64,000 nt of DNA, taken from assembly GCF_014696625.1 (NCBI RefSeq), contig NZ_JACJQL010000022.1:1-64000 (forward strand). Direction: 5' to 3'. The first letter of the stretch is position 1, and each line of letters opens with the position of its first letter. Under the pieces are notes generated by a model that was not told the origin of the DNA, searched no databases, and saw only the letters and a program-made list of their open reading frames with translations. Shown piece by piece: positions 8,672 through 18,849 of this stretch. Both the position numbers and the translations under genes were made by a program. This DNA comes from Nostoc parmelioides FACHB-3921. GTDB taxonomy: Bacteria > Cyanobacteriota > Cyanobacteriia > Cyanobacteriales > Nostocaceae.

Positions 8672-11600
8672 ATGGCAACCCAAGAATATTCCAACCCCAT
8701 CATTACCGGATATCAAATTAGTTCTCAACTATATGCTGGTTCCAAAACAAGAGTATATCGAGCTATCCGTGAGCAAGATCAACGCCCGGTAGTTATTAAA
8801 CTTCTAGCCTCAGATTATCCCAATTTCCAAGAATTACTACAGTTTCGCAATCAATATACTATTAGCAAAAATCTCAACATTACCGGGATCATTAGTCCCT
8901 TATCATTAGAAATCTATGGTAACGGTTATATTTTGGTGATGGAAGACACAGGAGGTATTGCTTTACGAGAATATATCAAAACCACTCCCCTTCCCCTAAT
9001 CGAATTTTTGGCGATCGCTATCCAAATAACTGATATTCTGCAAAAAATACACCTCAATCGTGTAATTCACAAAGATATCAAACCTTCAAACATCCTGATT
9101 CATCCCCAAACAAAACAAGTTCAATTGATCGACTTTAGCATCGCTTCATTACTACCTAAAGAAACCCAAGAAATCAGAAGTCCCAATGTTTTAGAAGGAA
9201 CTCTCGCCTATATTTCCCCCGAACAAACCGGCAGGATGAACAGAGGAATCGACTACCGGAGCGATTTTTATTCTTTGGGTGTAACACTTTATGAACTATT
9301 GATGGGAGAGTTACCATTTAGTTGTGATGATCCGATGGAGTTGGTGCATTGTCACATAGCAAAAACACCGATCGCCTTGGGACACCAACAACATATTCCC
9401 CTGGTGTTATCTGATATCATCATCAAGCTGATGGCAAAAAACGCTGAAGATAGGTATCAGAGTGCTTTGGGATTAAAGCATGATTTAGAAACTTGTTTGT
9501 ACCAACTCAAAAATAACGGCAAAATTACAGCGTTTGAAATTGGTAAATGGGATATGTGCGATCGCTTCCTCATTCCCGAAAAACTTTATGGGCGAGAAAC
9601 TGAAGTTAAAGTCTTACTGCAAGCTTTTGAGCGTATCACCAAAGGCAAATCAGAAATGATGCTAGTGGCAGGATTTTCGGGTATTGGTAAAACCGCCGTC
9701 GTCAATGAAGTTCACAAGCCGATTACCCGTCAACAAGGATATTTTATCAAAGGTAAATTTGATCAGTTCAATCGCAATCTTCCCTTATCAGCCTTTGTGC
9801 AAGCCCTACGCGGTTTAATGGGGCAATTGTTATCAGAATCAGACTCCCAATTGTCTAGGTGGCGTACCAAGATCCTCGATACTGTGGGTAATAACGGCCA
9901 AGTGCTAATTGAGGTGATTCCTGAACTAGAAATCATCATCGGAAAACAACACCCTGCGCCGGAACTGTCGGGAACAGCCGCACAGAATCGCTTTAACTTA
10001 TTGTTCCAAAAGTTTCTGGCACTTTTTAGCACCCCAAAACATCCCTTGGTGATGTTTATAGATGACTTACAGTGGGCAGATACGGCTTCCCTACAGTTGA
10101 TCAAATTGCTGATGGAAGACCAGAGTTATCTGCTTTTGTTGGGGGCTTATCGAGATAATGAAGTCCACACCACCCACCCATTGATTTTGACAGTAGAAGA
10201 ACTGAAAAAAGTGGGAAAGACTGTGAATACAATTACTCTCGCCTCCCTGACCTTCTGTGATACAAATCGTTTAGTTGCTGATACCCTCCATTGTCCAACA
10301 GAGCGATCGCATCCCCTGACAAAATTAATTGAGCGTAAAACCAAAGGTAATCCCTTTTTCATCACCCAGTTTCTCAAGGCTTTACACGAAGATCAGCTGA
10401 TTACTTTCAATCGTCATCAAGGTCATTGGGAATGTGATATTACTCAAATTAATGAACTATCCCTCACTGACGATGTGGTGGAGTTTATGGCGCAGCAGTT
10501 ACAGAAATTGCCTAGCAAAACACAAGATGTACTCAAATTAGCTGCTTGTATTGGTAACTCTTTTGATTTAAATACTTTAGCAATTGTTTTAGAAAAATCA
10601 GCAGCAGATACGGCAAATGCGTTGTGGAAAGCTTTGCAGGAAGGATTAATTCTACCTCAAAGCCAGGTCTACAAATTTTATTTGAATCACCAACTCCAAG
10701 ATGCCAATGTTAGTAATAGCCAAAATGTGGAATATCGATTTCTACACGATCGTGTCCAACAAGCTGCTTATTCTTTGATTCCCCTAGAGCAAAAACAAGC
10801 AACTCATTACCAAATTGGACAACTTCTGTTACAACAGATTTCCCCAGTTGCTAGAGAAGAGCGAATTTTTGAACTAGTCAATCAACTCAATTACGGAATT
10901 GCTTTCATTACCCAACAAACAGAACGAGATGAATTAGCACAACTCAATCTTACTGCTTGTCGTAAAGCTAGGAGTGCCACAGCTTATCAAGCGGCTCATG
11001 AATATATCGCTGTGGGGTTGTCGTTATTAGGAGAGAATGCTTGGCAGCGCCAGTATGAAATCACCTTAACTCTACATGAATTTGCGGCGGAAGTCGCTTC
11101 TCTGCGCGGTGAATTTGCACAGATGGAACAATGGATTAATGTTGTCACCGCTCAGGCGCACTCTTTCATTGAACAAGTTAACGTTTACCGTATTAGGATT
11201 CAAGCTTATATCTCCCAGAATAAATTTGTCGAAGCAATTGCGATCGCCCAAAAAATCCTACAACAGTTGGGGGTAACCTTTGCTGAAGCTCCCACACCAG
11301 CAATTATTCAACAGGAAATCCAAGAGATTAGGGAACTGATTGGTGACAGAGCAATTGCAGATTTGGTTCACCTACCCATCATCACAGATGAGGAGAAAGT
11401 TGCCATTGTCCAGATTGCCAGTAGCATCATGACAGTGGCTTACCTCTCCGGCTCTCCCCTGTTTCCATTAATCACTTTGCTGTTAGTCAAAATATCCATC
11501 CAATACGGAAGTACACCCGCTACAGGGTATATATATAGTACTTATGGTGTGCTGCTGTGTAATGTTTTGCAAGATGTGGATACAGCAACAGAGTTTGGTC

Positions 11601-14086
11601 AATTAGCACTGCAAATACTGTCTAAATTGGATGCTAAGGCGACTCAACCCCAAGTTTTGCTCATTTTGGCATTGTATATTTTACAACGCAAATCTCATAT
11701 CCAAGAAATTTTACCACTCTTGCAAAAAGGCTATGCGATCGCACTGGAAGTGGGCAATCTAGAGTTTGTCGGCCATCATGCCCACAATTTTTGTAGCCAT
11801 TCTTTTTGGTGTGGTCAGCACCTTGCCACTTTACAAGAAGATGCTCGCGCCTACTGCAATGAGTTGGAGCAACTCAATCAAGTGACAACAGCCAATTATG
11901 TCCGCATTTATTGGCAATCTACACTAAATTTACTTGGTTTTGCTGCCCATCCCAGCATCTTGTCTGGGGAAGCCTTGCATGAGCAAGAATTTATGCCTCT
12001 GTTAATAGCTGCCAATGATGGGTATGGGTTGTATATTTTATATTTGTATAAACTGATGTTGTGCTACTTGTTTGGTGAAATTGAGACAGCAAAAACCATT
12101 ACCATTGATATTAGAAATCATTTAATGGCTGCTGCTGGACTCTTCTGTGAACCCATATTTTATCTCTATGATTCTCTGATTGCTTTAGCACAGTTGAGAC
12201 AAAATTCAGACGAAGTATCAGCCACATTAAAGTACGTTGCAGAAAACCAAGCCAAGTTACAACAATGGGCGCAATATGCCCCCATGAATCACCAACATAA
12301 GCTTGATTTATTGGCAGCAGAAAGATATCGAGTTTTGGGTGAAACAACCTCAGCAATTGAATATTATGATCGCGCTATCTCCGGAGCAAAAAAATACCAA
12401 TACATTCAGGAAGAAGCACTCAGCAACGAGCTAGCAGCTAAATTTTACTTGGACTGGGGCAAAGACAACGTTGCTCAGATATATATGCAGGAGGCATATT
12501 ATTGTTACGCACGTTGGGGGGCAAAAGCTAAAATTGATGACTTAGAAAAACTCTACCCCCAACTGCTTAAACCCATCTTGCAACGGCGACAACTCAACTT
12601 TAACCCCTTAGAAACTATTGCACCGACTAACCGCAATACCATCGCCGTCTCAACAGACACTGCCGGCACAAGTAGCACTAGTATTTCTGATATCCTGGAT
12701 TTTACTTCTGTCCTCAAAGCTGCTCAAGCCATATCCAGCACCATCGAATTAGAAGAATTAATTGTCAATTTGACGAAAATTATCCTCGAAATTTCTGGAG
12801 CTAAAAAGATTGTTTTAATCCTCCCCCAAGACAATACTTGGTGTGTTCGGGCAATTACTTTTATTACTTATGAGAACAAACCAGAAGGAAGAATTCAAAA
12901 CATTCTGCTTTCAGAAACAATTGATACTTGTCAACATATCCCTGGAAAAATCATTAACTACGCCAAAAATACCCTGGAAACTCTTGTGATCGATAATTAT
13001 CAAATAAACATTCCTGGGTTGATAGATCAATATCTCCTCAAACATCAACCGAAAAGTGTATTATGTCAGCCAATTATCAAACAAAGCAATTTAGTCGGTA
13101 TTTTATATTTGGAGAATCAAATTACCTCCGGAGTATTTACCCTAGAACGCTTGCAAGTAATTAACTTACTTTCCTCTCAAGCAGCTATATCTTTAGAAAA
13201 CGCTTGCCTCTATCAAAAAGCTCAACAAGCATTACAAGATTTACAAGCAGCCCAATTACAAATTATCCAAAGTGAAAAAATGTCTGCCTTAGGTAATTTA
13301 GTAGCTGGAATAGCCCATGAAATGAATAATCCTTTGGGTTTTATTGTCGCTACTCTGGCACAAGCTAAACCCGCCATAGCCGATATTGCCGAACATCTGA
13401 GATTATACCAAGCAAAGTTCCCCCACAAAAGTGCAGAAATTATTAACCACGCTGAAGAAATCGATTTAGATTATAGCTTAGAAGATTTGCCAAAGATGAT
13501 AGATGCAATGGTGATGGCAAGTGACAGACTAAAAAATATCAGCACCAGCTTAAGAACTTTCTCCCGTGCCGATACAGACTATAAAGTACGCTTTAATATC
13601 CACGAAGGTATAGATAGTACCATTCTCATTCTTAAGCATCGGCTCAAAGCTAATGCACAACGTCCCGCCATTGAAGTGATCACCGATTACGGTAATTTAC
13701 CTGAAATTGAATGTTTTCCTGGGCAATTAAACCAGGTGTTTATGAATATTCTCGCCAATGCTATTGACGCATTAGAAGCAGCAAATAAAGGACAAACTTT
13801 TGAGGAGATAAAAGCTCATCCTCACCAAATTATAATTACCACCTCAGTCCACAATAACCAAGTTAAAATCATCATCGCTGATAATGGAATTGGTATGAGT
13901 GAACAAGTGAAACAAAAAATATTTGACCACTTATTTACTACGAAAGACGTTGGTAAAGGTACAGGATTAGGACTAGCGATCGCCCGGCAAATTGTCGTAG
14001 AAAAACACAATGGTTCACTATTTGTAAATTCTCAACTCGGTGCAGGGACTGAGTTTGTCATCACCTTACCAATTCTCACTCGTTGA
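8672..14086 (+). CDS. Giant Ser/Thr kinase - AAA ATPase - GAF - histidine kinase (HstK type)
   Basis: 1804-aa multidomain signalling protein of the class cyanobacteria carry in several copies. Residues about 10-275 are a Ser/Thr kinase: VVIK lysine, catalytic loop HKDIKPSN and magnesium loop DFS in place of the usual DFG. About 300-480 is an AAA_16-type ATPase (Walker A AGFSGIGKTAV, Walker B LVMFIDDLQWAD). A long helical TPR-like region follows to about 1290, then a GAF domain (about 1350-1510), a coiled segment, and a C-terminal histidine kinase with H box GIAHEMNNPLGF (His near 1549) and HATPase (NILANAIDAL, ADNGIGMSEQV, GKGTGLGLAIARQIV). No receiver domain is present and no response regulator is adjacent. 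A GAGG Shine-Dalgarno sequence precedes the ATG. The signal sensed is unknown. Confidence 0.93.
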   Translation: MATQEYSNPIITGYQISSQLYAGSKTRVYRAIREQDQRPVVIKLLASDYPNFQELLQFRNQYTISKNLNITGIISPLSLEIYGNGYILVMEDTGGIALREYIKTTPLPLIEFLAIAIQITDILQKIHLNRVIHKDIKPSNILIHPQTKQVQLIDFSIASLLPKETQEIRSPNVLEGTLAYISPEQTGRMNRGIDYRSDFYSLGVTLYELLMGELPFSCDDPMELVHCHIAKTPIALGHQQHIPLVLSDIIIKLMAKNAEDRYQSALGLKHDLETCLYQLKNNGKITAFEIGKWDMCDRFLIPEKLYGRETEVKVLLQAFERITKGKSEMMLVAGFSGIGKTAVVNEVHKPITRQQGYFIKGKFDQFNRNLPLSAFVQALRGLMGQLLSESDSQLSRWRTKILDTVGNNGQVLIEVIPELEIIIGKQHPAPELSGTAAQNRFNLLFQKFLALFSTPKHPLVMFIDDLQWADTASLQLIKLLMEDQSYLLLLGAYRDNEVHTTHPLILTVEELKKVGKTVNTITLASLTFCDTNRLVADTLHCPTERSHPLTKLIERKTKGNPFFITQFLKALHEDQLITFNRHQGHWECDITQINELSLTDDVVEFMAQQLQKLPSKTQDVLKLAACIGNSFDLNTLAIVLEKSAADTANALWKALQEGLILPQSQVYKFYLNHQLQDANVSNSQNVEYRFLHDRVQQAAYSLIPLEQKQATHYQIGQLLLQQISPVAREERIFELVNQLNYGIAFITQQTERDELAQLNLTACRKARSATAYQAAHEYIAVGLSLLGENAWQRQYEITLTLHEFAAEVASLRGEFAQMEQWINVVTAQAHSFIEQVNVYRIRIQAYISQNKFVEAIAIAQKILQQLGVTFAEAPTPAIIQQEIQEIRELIGDRAIADLVHLPIITDEEKVAIVQIASSIMTVAYLSGSPLFPLITLLLVKISIQYGSTPATGYIYSTYGVLLCNVLQDVDTATEFGQLALQILSKLDAKATQPQVLLILALYILQRKSHIQEILPLLQKGYAIALEVGNLEFVGHHAHNFCSHSFWCGQHLATLQEDARAYCNELEQLNQVTTANYVRIYWQSTLNLLGFAAHPSILSGEALHEQEFMPLLIAANDGYGLYILYLYKLMLCYLFGEIETAKTITIDIRNHLMAAAGLFCEPIFYLYDSLIALAQLRQNSDEVSATLKYVAENQAKLQQWAQYAPMNHQHKLDLLAAERYRVLGETTSAIEYYDRAISGAKKYQYIQEEALSNELAAKFYLDWGKDNVAQIYMQEAYYCYARWGAKAKIDDLEKLYPQLLKPILQRRQLNFNPLETIAPTNRNTIAVSTDTAGTSSTSISDILDFTSVLKAAQAISSTIELEELIVNLTKIILEISGAKKIVLILPQDNTWCVRAITFITYENKPEGRIQNILLSETIDTCQHIPGKIINYAKNTLETLVIDNYQINIPGLIDQYLLKHQPKSVLCQPIIKQSNLVGILYLENQITSGVFTLERLQVINLLSSQAAISLENACLYQKAQQALQDLQAAQLQIIQSEKMSALGNLVAGIAHEMNNPLGFIVATLAQAKPAIADIAEHLRLYQAKFPHKSAEIINHAEEIDLDYSLEDLPKMIDAMVMASDRLKNISTSLRTFSRADTDYKVRFNIHEGIDSTILILKHRLKANAQRPAIEVITDYGNLPEIECFPGQLNQVFMNILANAIDALEAANKGQTFEEIKAHPHQIIITTSVHNNQVKIIIADNGIGMSEQVKQKIFDHLFTTKDVGKGTGLGLAIARQIVVEKHNGSLFVNSQLGAGTEFVITLPILTR

Positions 14087-14212
14087 GCAAGCTTTTAAAT
14101 ATAGCCACTAAATTTTGTCCAAAAGATTAAAATTTGGGTGGTAGCCTCCTTGGGAAAATATGTGTAACACTAAGAAGCTACCTCAAGCTATTTTTAAACG
14201 GGAGGTTAGGTA

Positions 14213-15580
14213 ATGGCGATCGCCACCATCAATCCCGCCACAGGGGAAACGCTCAAAACCTTTGAGCCACTCAACGATGTAGAAATTGCCGCTAAATTAG
14301 ATTTGGCAGACCAGGCTTTTGAAAAGTACCGACATACAAGTTTTGCAGAGCGATCGCAAGCTTTGCAAACAGCCGCAAATATACTGGAGCAAGAAAAAGC
14401 TGACTTTGCTAAGTTAATGACTTTGGAAATGGGCAAGCCTTACAAAGCAGCAATTGCCGAAGTCGAGAAATGTGCTGCTGTTTGCCGCTACTATGCGGAA
14501 AATGCCGCCGATTTTCTGGCTGATGTCAGTGTAAAAACTGATGCCAGTCATAGCTTTGTCCGCTATCAGCCCTTGGGGATAATTCTGGCAGTTATGCCGT
14601 GGAATTTTCCCTTCTGGCAAGTGTTCCGCTTTGCTGCACCTGCACTCATGGCAGGTAATGTTGGCTTACTCAAACACGCATCGAATGTACCACAGTGCGC
14701 TTTAGCCATTGAAGATATTATCAGCCGGGCAGGTTTTCCTGGAGGTGTATTTCAAACTCTGTTAATCGGTGCGGCAAAAGTTGCCGATTTAATCGCTGAT
14801 GAGCGAGTAAAAGCTGCTACCTTAACCGGAAGCGAACCAGCCGGCGCATCTCTAGCGGCGGCGGCGGGAAAACAAATTAAAAAAACAGTCTTGGAATTGG
14901 GGGGAAGTGACCCATTTATTGTGTTAGAAAGTGCTGATGTAGAAGCAGCCGCCGCTACTGCTACATCAGCACGGATGTTAAATAACGGACAATCTTGTAT
15001 TGCCGCGAAACGCTTCATTGTGGCAGAAGCGATCGCCGATCAATTTGAAAAGTTGCTGTTAGAAAAATTCACAGCGCTAAAAATTGGCGACCCTTTACAT
15101 CCAGATACAGACTTAGGGCCACTAGCAACCCCCGATATTCTCCAAGACTTAGACCAACAAGTACAAACTGCCGTTAAAAGTGGCGGTCAAGTCTTGACCG
15201 GTGGCTATCCTTTAGCTGATCGCCCTGGCAACTTTTACCCCGCCACAATTATCATAGATATCCCAGTTGATCAGCCCATTGCCCAAGAAGAATTTTTTGG
15301 CCCAGTGGCGTTGTTATTCCGTGTCCCAGATATCGATACAGCAATTCAACTGGCTAATGCTACACCCTTTGGTTTAGGTGCAAGTGCTTGGACAAATAAC
15401 GACCAAGAACGCGATCGCCTGATTTCCGAAATTGAAGCAGGCGCAGTATTTATTAATGGTTTAGTAAAATCCGACCCCAGACTACCATTTGGGGGCATAA
15501 AACGTTCTGGGTATGGCCGAGAATTAAGCATTCAAGGCATACACGAGTTCGTTAATGTTAAAACCGTTTGGGTTAAGTAA
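14213..15580 (+). CDS. gabD: Succinate-semialdehyde dehydrogenase (TCA shunt)
   Basis: Oxidises succinic semialdehyde to succinate with NAD(P)+. The 455-aa aldehyde dehydrogenase has the PWNFP motif (VMPWNFPFWQVFRFAAP), catalytic Glu in VLELGGSDPF (residue about 228) and nucleophilic Cys in NNGQSCIAAKR (about 262), plus the C-terminal PFGGIKRSGYGRELS. A GGGAGG Shine-Dalgarno sequence lies just before the ATG at 14213. The next gene, 88 bp downstream on the same strand, is the 2-oxoglutarate decarboxylase paralogue of acetolactate synthase. That pairing is the established cyanobacterial bypass of 2-oxoglutarate dehydrogenase and is the main reason for choosing this substrate over other aldehydes. 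Confidence 0.88.
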   Translation: MAIATINPATGETLKTFEPLNDVEIAAKLDLADQAFEKYRHTSFAERSQALQTAANILEQEKADFAKLMTLEMGKPYKAAIAEVEKCAAVCRYYAENAADFLADVSVKTDASHSFVRYQPLGIILAVMPWNFPFWQVFRFAAPALMAGNVGLLKHASNVPQCALAIEDIISRAGFPGGVFQTLLIGAAKVADLIADERVKAATLTGSEPAGASLAAAAGKQIKKTVLELGGSDPFIVLESADVEAAAATATSARMLNNGQSCIAAKRFIVAEAIADQFEKLLLEKFTALKIGDPLHPDTDLGPLATPDILQDLDQQVQTAVKSGGQVLTGGYPLADRPGNFYPATIIIDIPVDQPIAQEEFFGPVALLFRVPDIDTAIQLANATPFGLGASAWTNNDQERDRLISEIEAGAVFINGLVKSDPRLPFGGIKRSGYGRELSIQGIHEFVNVKTVWVK

Positions 15581-15667
15581 TTGGTGATTGGTAATTGGTA
15601 ATTGGTGATTAATATTACCCATTACCCATTACCCAAAAAAATATTTATCGCTACTGAGGAATTGAAA

Positions 15668-17311
15668 ATGAATACAGCAGAACTGTTAGTACAGTGTTTA
15701 GAAAATGAAGGAGTGCAATATGTTTTTGGACTTCCTGGCGAAGAAAACTTACACGTTTTAGAAGCACTTAAACATTCTTCGATTCAATTTATTACAACCC
15801 GTCATGAACAAGGTGCAGCTTTCATGGCAGATGTTTACGGACGTTTGACGGGAAAAGCCGGTGTATGTCTTTCTACCTTAGGGCCGGGGGCGACAAATCT
15901 CATGACTGGGGTGGCTGATGCCAACCTGGATGGTGCGCCTTTGGTGGCGATTACCGGACAAGTGGGAACCGATAGAATGCACATCGAATCCCATCAATAT
16001 CTAGATTTGGTAGCGATGTTTGCCCCTGTTACTAAGTGGAATAAACAGATTGTCCGACCGAGTATTACACCCGAAGTTGTGCGAAAAGCCTTCAAGCGAT
16101 CGCAAAGCGAAAAACCAGGGGCAGTTCACATAGATTTACCAGAAAATATTGCCGCTATGCCCGTAGAGGGCAAACCTTTGCAGAAAGACAATATCGAGAA
16201 AACATACGCATCTTTCGCCAGTATTCGTGCCGCCGCCGCCGCTATTTCTCAGGCTGTTAATCCCTTAATCTTAGTAGGAAATGGTGCAATTAGGGCTAAA
16301 GCTAGTGATGCTGTCACCCAATTTGCTACCCAAATGAATATCCCTGTTGCTAATACCTTCATGGGTAAAGGTGTGATTCCTTACACTCATCCCTTGGCCT
16401 TATGGTCAGTAGGATTGCAACAAAGAGATTTCATTACTTGCGGTTTTGATAATACAGACTTAGTAATTGCTATTGGTTATGATTTGATCGAATTTTCACC
16501 CAAAAAATGGAACCCAGAAGGCAAAATTCCTATTGTCCATATTGGTGCAGATTCTGCGGAAATTGACAGTAGCTATATCCCAAATGTATCCGTTATTGGT
16601 GATATTTCTGACTCTCTGGTAGAAATATTAAAAGTAGCCGATAGACAAGGCAAACCTAATCCTTATGCTATCAGCTTAAGAGGCAATATTCGGGAAGATT
16701 ACGAACAATATGCCAATGATGATGGTTATCCCATAAAGCCACAAAAGTTGATCTATGACTTACGGCAAGTAATGGGGCCTGATGATATCGTAATTTCCGA
16801 TGTCGGCGCTCATAAAATGTGGATAGCCCGTCATTATCATTGCCATAGCCCTAATACCTGTATTATTTCTAATGGCTTTGCCGCAATGGGTATTGCCATT
16901 CCTGGTGCTTTGGCGGCAAAACTCGTTTATCCTAACCGTAAAGTTGTCGCCGCCACGGGTGACGGTGGTTTTATGATGAATTGTCAGGAATTAGAAACAG
17001 CCTTACGAGTTGGTACACCATTTGTCACCTTAATTTTCAATGATGGTGGCTACGGTTTAATTGAATGGAAACAAGAAAATCAATTTGGTAAAGGACAATC
17101 ATCTTTTGTGCATTTTGGTAATCCAGATTTTGTCAAATTAGCTGAAAGTATGGGCTTAAAAGGTTACAGAGTTGAATCAGCTTTGGATTTAATTCCCGTA
17201 CTCAAAGAAGCCCTAGCGCAAGATGTACCAGCCGTAATTGATTGTCCTGTAGATTACCGAGAAAATCGCCGCTTTACACAAAAAGCTGGTGAGTTAAGTT
17301 GTTCTGTTTAG
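15668..17311 (+). CDS. 2-oxoglutarate decarboxylase (acetolactate-synthase-like ThDP enzyme)
   Basis: Thiamine-diphosphate enzyme, 547 aa, that decarboxylates 2-oxoglutarate to succinic semialdehyde for the neighbouring dehydrogenase. It is easily mislabelled acetolactate synthase. The N-terminal domain has GLPGEENLHVLEAL and the ThDP-activating Glu in TTRHEQGAAFMADVYGRLTG. The C-terminal ThDP site has GDGGFMMNCQELETA (from residue about 431) and NDGGYGLIEWKQ. The start is set at ATG 15668, preceded by GAGGA with good spacing; a longer frame to 15602 only reads through an intergenic tandem repeat. No acetolactate synthase small subunit is nearby. The role is inferred from gene pairing plus known cyanobacterial enzymes; the sequence alone cannot exclude true acetolactate synthase activity. 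Confidence 0.82.
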   Translation: MNTAELLVQCLENEGVQYVFGLPGEENLHVLEALKHSSIQFITTRHEQGAAFMADVYGRLTGKAGVCLSTLGPGATNLMTGVADANLDGAPLVAITGQVGTDRMHIESHQYLDLVAMFAPVTKWNKQIVRPSITPEVVRKAFKRSQSEKPGAVHIDLPENIAAMPVEGKPLQKDNIEKTYASFASIRAAAAAISQAVNPLILVGNGAIRAKASDAVTQFATQMNIPVANTFMGKGVIPYTHPLALWSVGLQQRDFITCGFDNTDLVIAIGYDLIEFSPKKWNPEGKIPIVHIGADSAEIDSSYIPNVSVIGDISDSLVEILKVADRQGKPNPYAISLRGNIREDYEQYANDDGYPIKPQKLIYDLRQVMGPDDIVISDVGAHKMWIARHYHCHSPNTCIISNGFAAMGIAIPGALAAKLVYPNRKVVAATGDGGFMMNCQELETALRVGTPFVTLIFNDGGYGLIEWKQENQFGKGQSSFVHFGNPDFVKLAESMGLKGYRVESALDLIPVLKEALAQDVPAVIDCPVDYRENRRFTQKAGELSCSV

Positions 17312-17372
17312 TAATATTCTAGAAATTTTTTAGCTTGTGGTCAGCACTATTTTCAGTGCTTTATTCTGGACT

Positions 17373-17400
17373 GTAGAGACGTTGCATGCAACGTCTCTAC
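17373..17400. repeat. Perfect 28-bp palindrome
   Basis: GTAGAGACGTTG CATG CAACGTCTCTAC is fully self-complementary. It sits downstream of the 2-oxoglutarate decarboxylase, after a smaller hairpin (AGCACT ... AGTGCT at 17343-17360). Palindromes of this type are dispersed in Nostoc genomes. It could also stop transcription, although no long T run follows. Confidence 0.7.
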
Positions 17401-17559
17401 ATAATTTATATTGGTATAAATATTTAACTGGATAAAATAAACTTCTAACTTTTGTGATACTAAGTAACCTAACTACAGATAGTCTAAAGCATTAGCTTTA
17501 TACCAATAGTATGAGAAAGAATAAAACAAATAATGTGTTATGTAATCCTTAAGAATTAG

Positions 17560-17772
17560 ATGTTGAATTCAAACTGGCAAATTCCACTTCCGTTGGATCA
17601 ATACCTAAATCATCGGGTTGTGATATATTTTTTCAGCGACGGAATCTGGGTACCGATTAAGTATTGCAATTTATCAAAGGCAATTGACCTTCATCACAAA
17701 ACACTAATTGAAGCAAACAAAGAATTTTTTGTTTTTCCTGTTGATTTAAACCCAAATAATTTCCATGATTAG
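17560..17772 (+). CDS. Hypothetical protein, 70 aa
   Basis: Short frame with ATG start. The product is mixed polar/hydrophobic with no signal peptide or clear domain (IPLPLDQYLNHRVVIYFFSD, then KEFFVFPVDLNPNNF). It looks more protein-like than the usual shadow frames, because no longer gene overlaps it on either strand. There is no strong ribosome-binding site. I do not recognise it. Confidence 0.4.
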   Translation: MLNSNWQIPLPLDQYLNHRVVIYFFSDGIWVPIKYCNLSKAIDLHHKTLIEANKEFFVFPVDLNPNNFHD

Positions 17773-17796
17773 CCAATGGAGCAATTAAATTACCAA

Positions 17797-18399
17797 TTAC
17801 CATTTTTCAGCCCAATAAATAATTTCTGAAGCTGAACTATCAATAGCCACGCCATAGCTATCACCGTGATTCCACTTAAAGCTAGGCCTACCTTTATCCT
17901 TTGCATTTAAAACAAGTATTTCATAAGAAGGTGGAAAAGACTCGACAGCAGATTCACTGGTGTAGAAGAAAGTAGTTGGCACACCATTAGGTAAATTGGC
18001 GTGAACGTTGGTGTCACCGCCTCTATATTGATGTTTAGCTAATTTGCGGTACTGTTCGAGTAACTGTTGAATCTGTTCTGGTGACTTTCTCAGCCTTACT
18101 TGGAAGTAAGCACCAGTTTGTGAACTTCCTGGTGCATAGGCTAGGCGCTCATTTTCGACTCCTGCCGGTATTTCTGTAGGAAAGTGTTTAATGTCGTCCT
18201 GACTAGACCAAAGTTGATGACGTATTTCTTTGTAGCGTGATGTATCTGTGACTATTTCCGACTGGCTACTACTGATAAAAGCTTTTCTTAGAAAGAAACT
18301 TCCCCCAACAACACCAACGCTGCCAAGAGACAATAAAACTATCATCGTGATTTTGACTAGGTGCGATGGGTTCTGACCCAATGTAAGTGAGCGCTTCAT
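17797..18399 (-). CDS. Hypothetical membrane-anchored protein, 200 aa
   Basis: The N-terminus is basic and then has one transmembrane segment (ITMIVLLSLGSVGVVGGSFF). The rest is a predicted extracytoplasmic domain with SSQDDIKHFPTEIP, a helical segment RKSPEQIQQLLEQYRKLAKH, and a C-terminal IDSSASEIIYWAEKW that looks like a strand-rich end. It reads as a conserved cyanobacterial protein of unknown function; I cannot name a family. It is convergent with the small 70-aa frame, with 24 bp between them. Confidence 0.75.
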   Translation of the reverse strand: MKRSLTLGQNPSHLVKITMIVLLSLGSVGVVGGSFFLRKAFISSSQSEIVTDTSRYKEIRHQLWSSQDDIKHFPTEIPAGVENERLAYAPGSSQTGAYFQVRLRKSPEQIQQLLEQYRKLAKHQYRGGDTNVHANLPNGVPTTFFYTSESAVESFPPSYEILVLNAKDKGRPSFKWNHGDSYGVAIDSSASEIIYWAEKW

Positions 18400-18589
18400 A
18401 GAGTTGGGTGAGTCTAACTTCTATAGCCATATACCCAACTACTAAACTATATTCGTAATATTTCGGAGGAGATCGCAGATATTTTGATAAAAACTTTTTA
18501 AAAGTACGGAAAATACTGCTTTTTTATAAAATTTAGGTAAAGATTGTTCAGTAGAAATACGTAAAAAAATAAGGACACAGCATTGCTTT

Positions 18590-18848
18590 GTCCCTCTGAG
18601 TGTGAAGTTATGAGGATTTACGTATGAAAATGAAAAATTAAGGGTTTGGACAAGGGTGTAGGCTAACATCTTGCAGCTTCTCAATCAGCAAGTGGTGGGT
18701 AATGCCCACCCTACGAAATAATCAGCCTTTTACCCTGTTATTTTCGTCATAAGAGAGTGGTGCAAGGTGTAAATGAGGATGTCAATTTTTAAACCCCTTA
18801 CACCCTTACACCCTTACACCCTTACACCCTTACACCCCTATACCCTTC
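18590..18848. repeat. Repeat-rich intergenic stretch (MITE remnant, GTGGGTAATGCCCAC hairpin, STRR)
   Basis: Holds three different repeats. First, a one-ended relative of the MITE family, with GGATTTACGTATGAAAATGA followed by GGGTTTGGACAAGGGTGTAG (compare 8390-8445 reversed). Second, an inverted repeat GTGGG TAAT GCCCAC at about 18693. Third, a run of CCCTTACA heptamer-type units at 18786-18845 that ends at the stop codon of the prenyltransferase gene. No gene is seen from 18400 to 18849. Confidence 0.65.
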
Positions 18849-18849
18849 C

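Noticed and set aside
18780..18845. CCCTTACA repeats as a telomere-like or protein-coding repeat
   Set aside because: All frames are interrupted, and the same heptamers occur at many intergenic sites as STRR.
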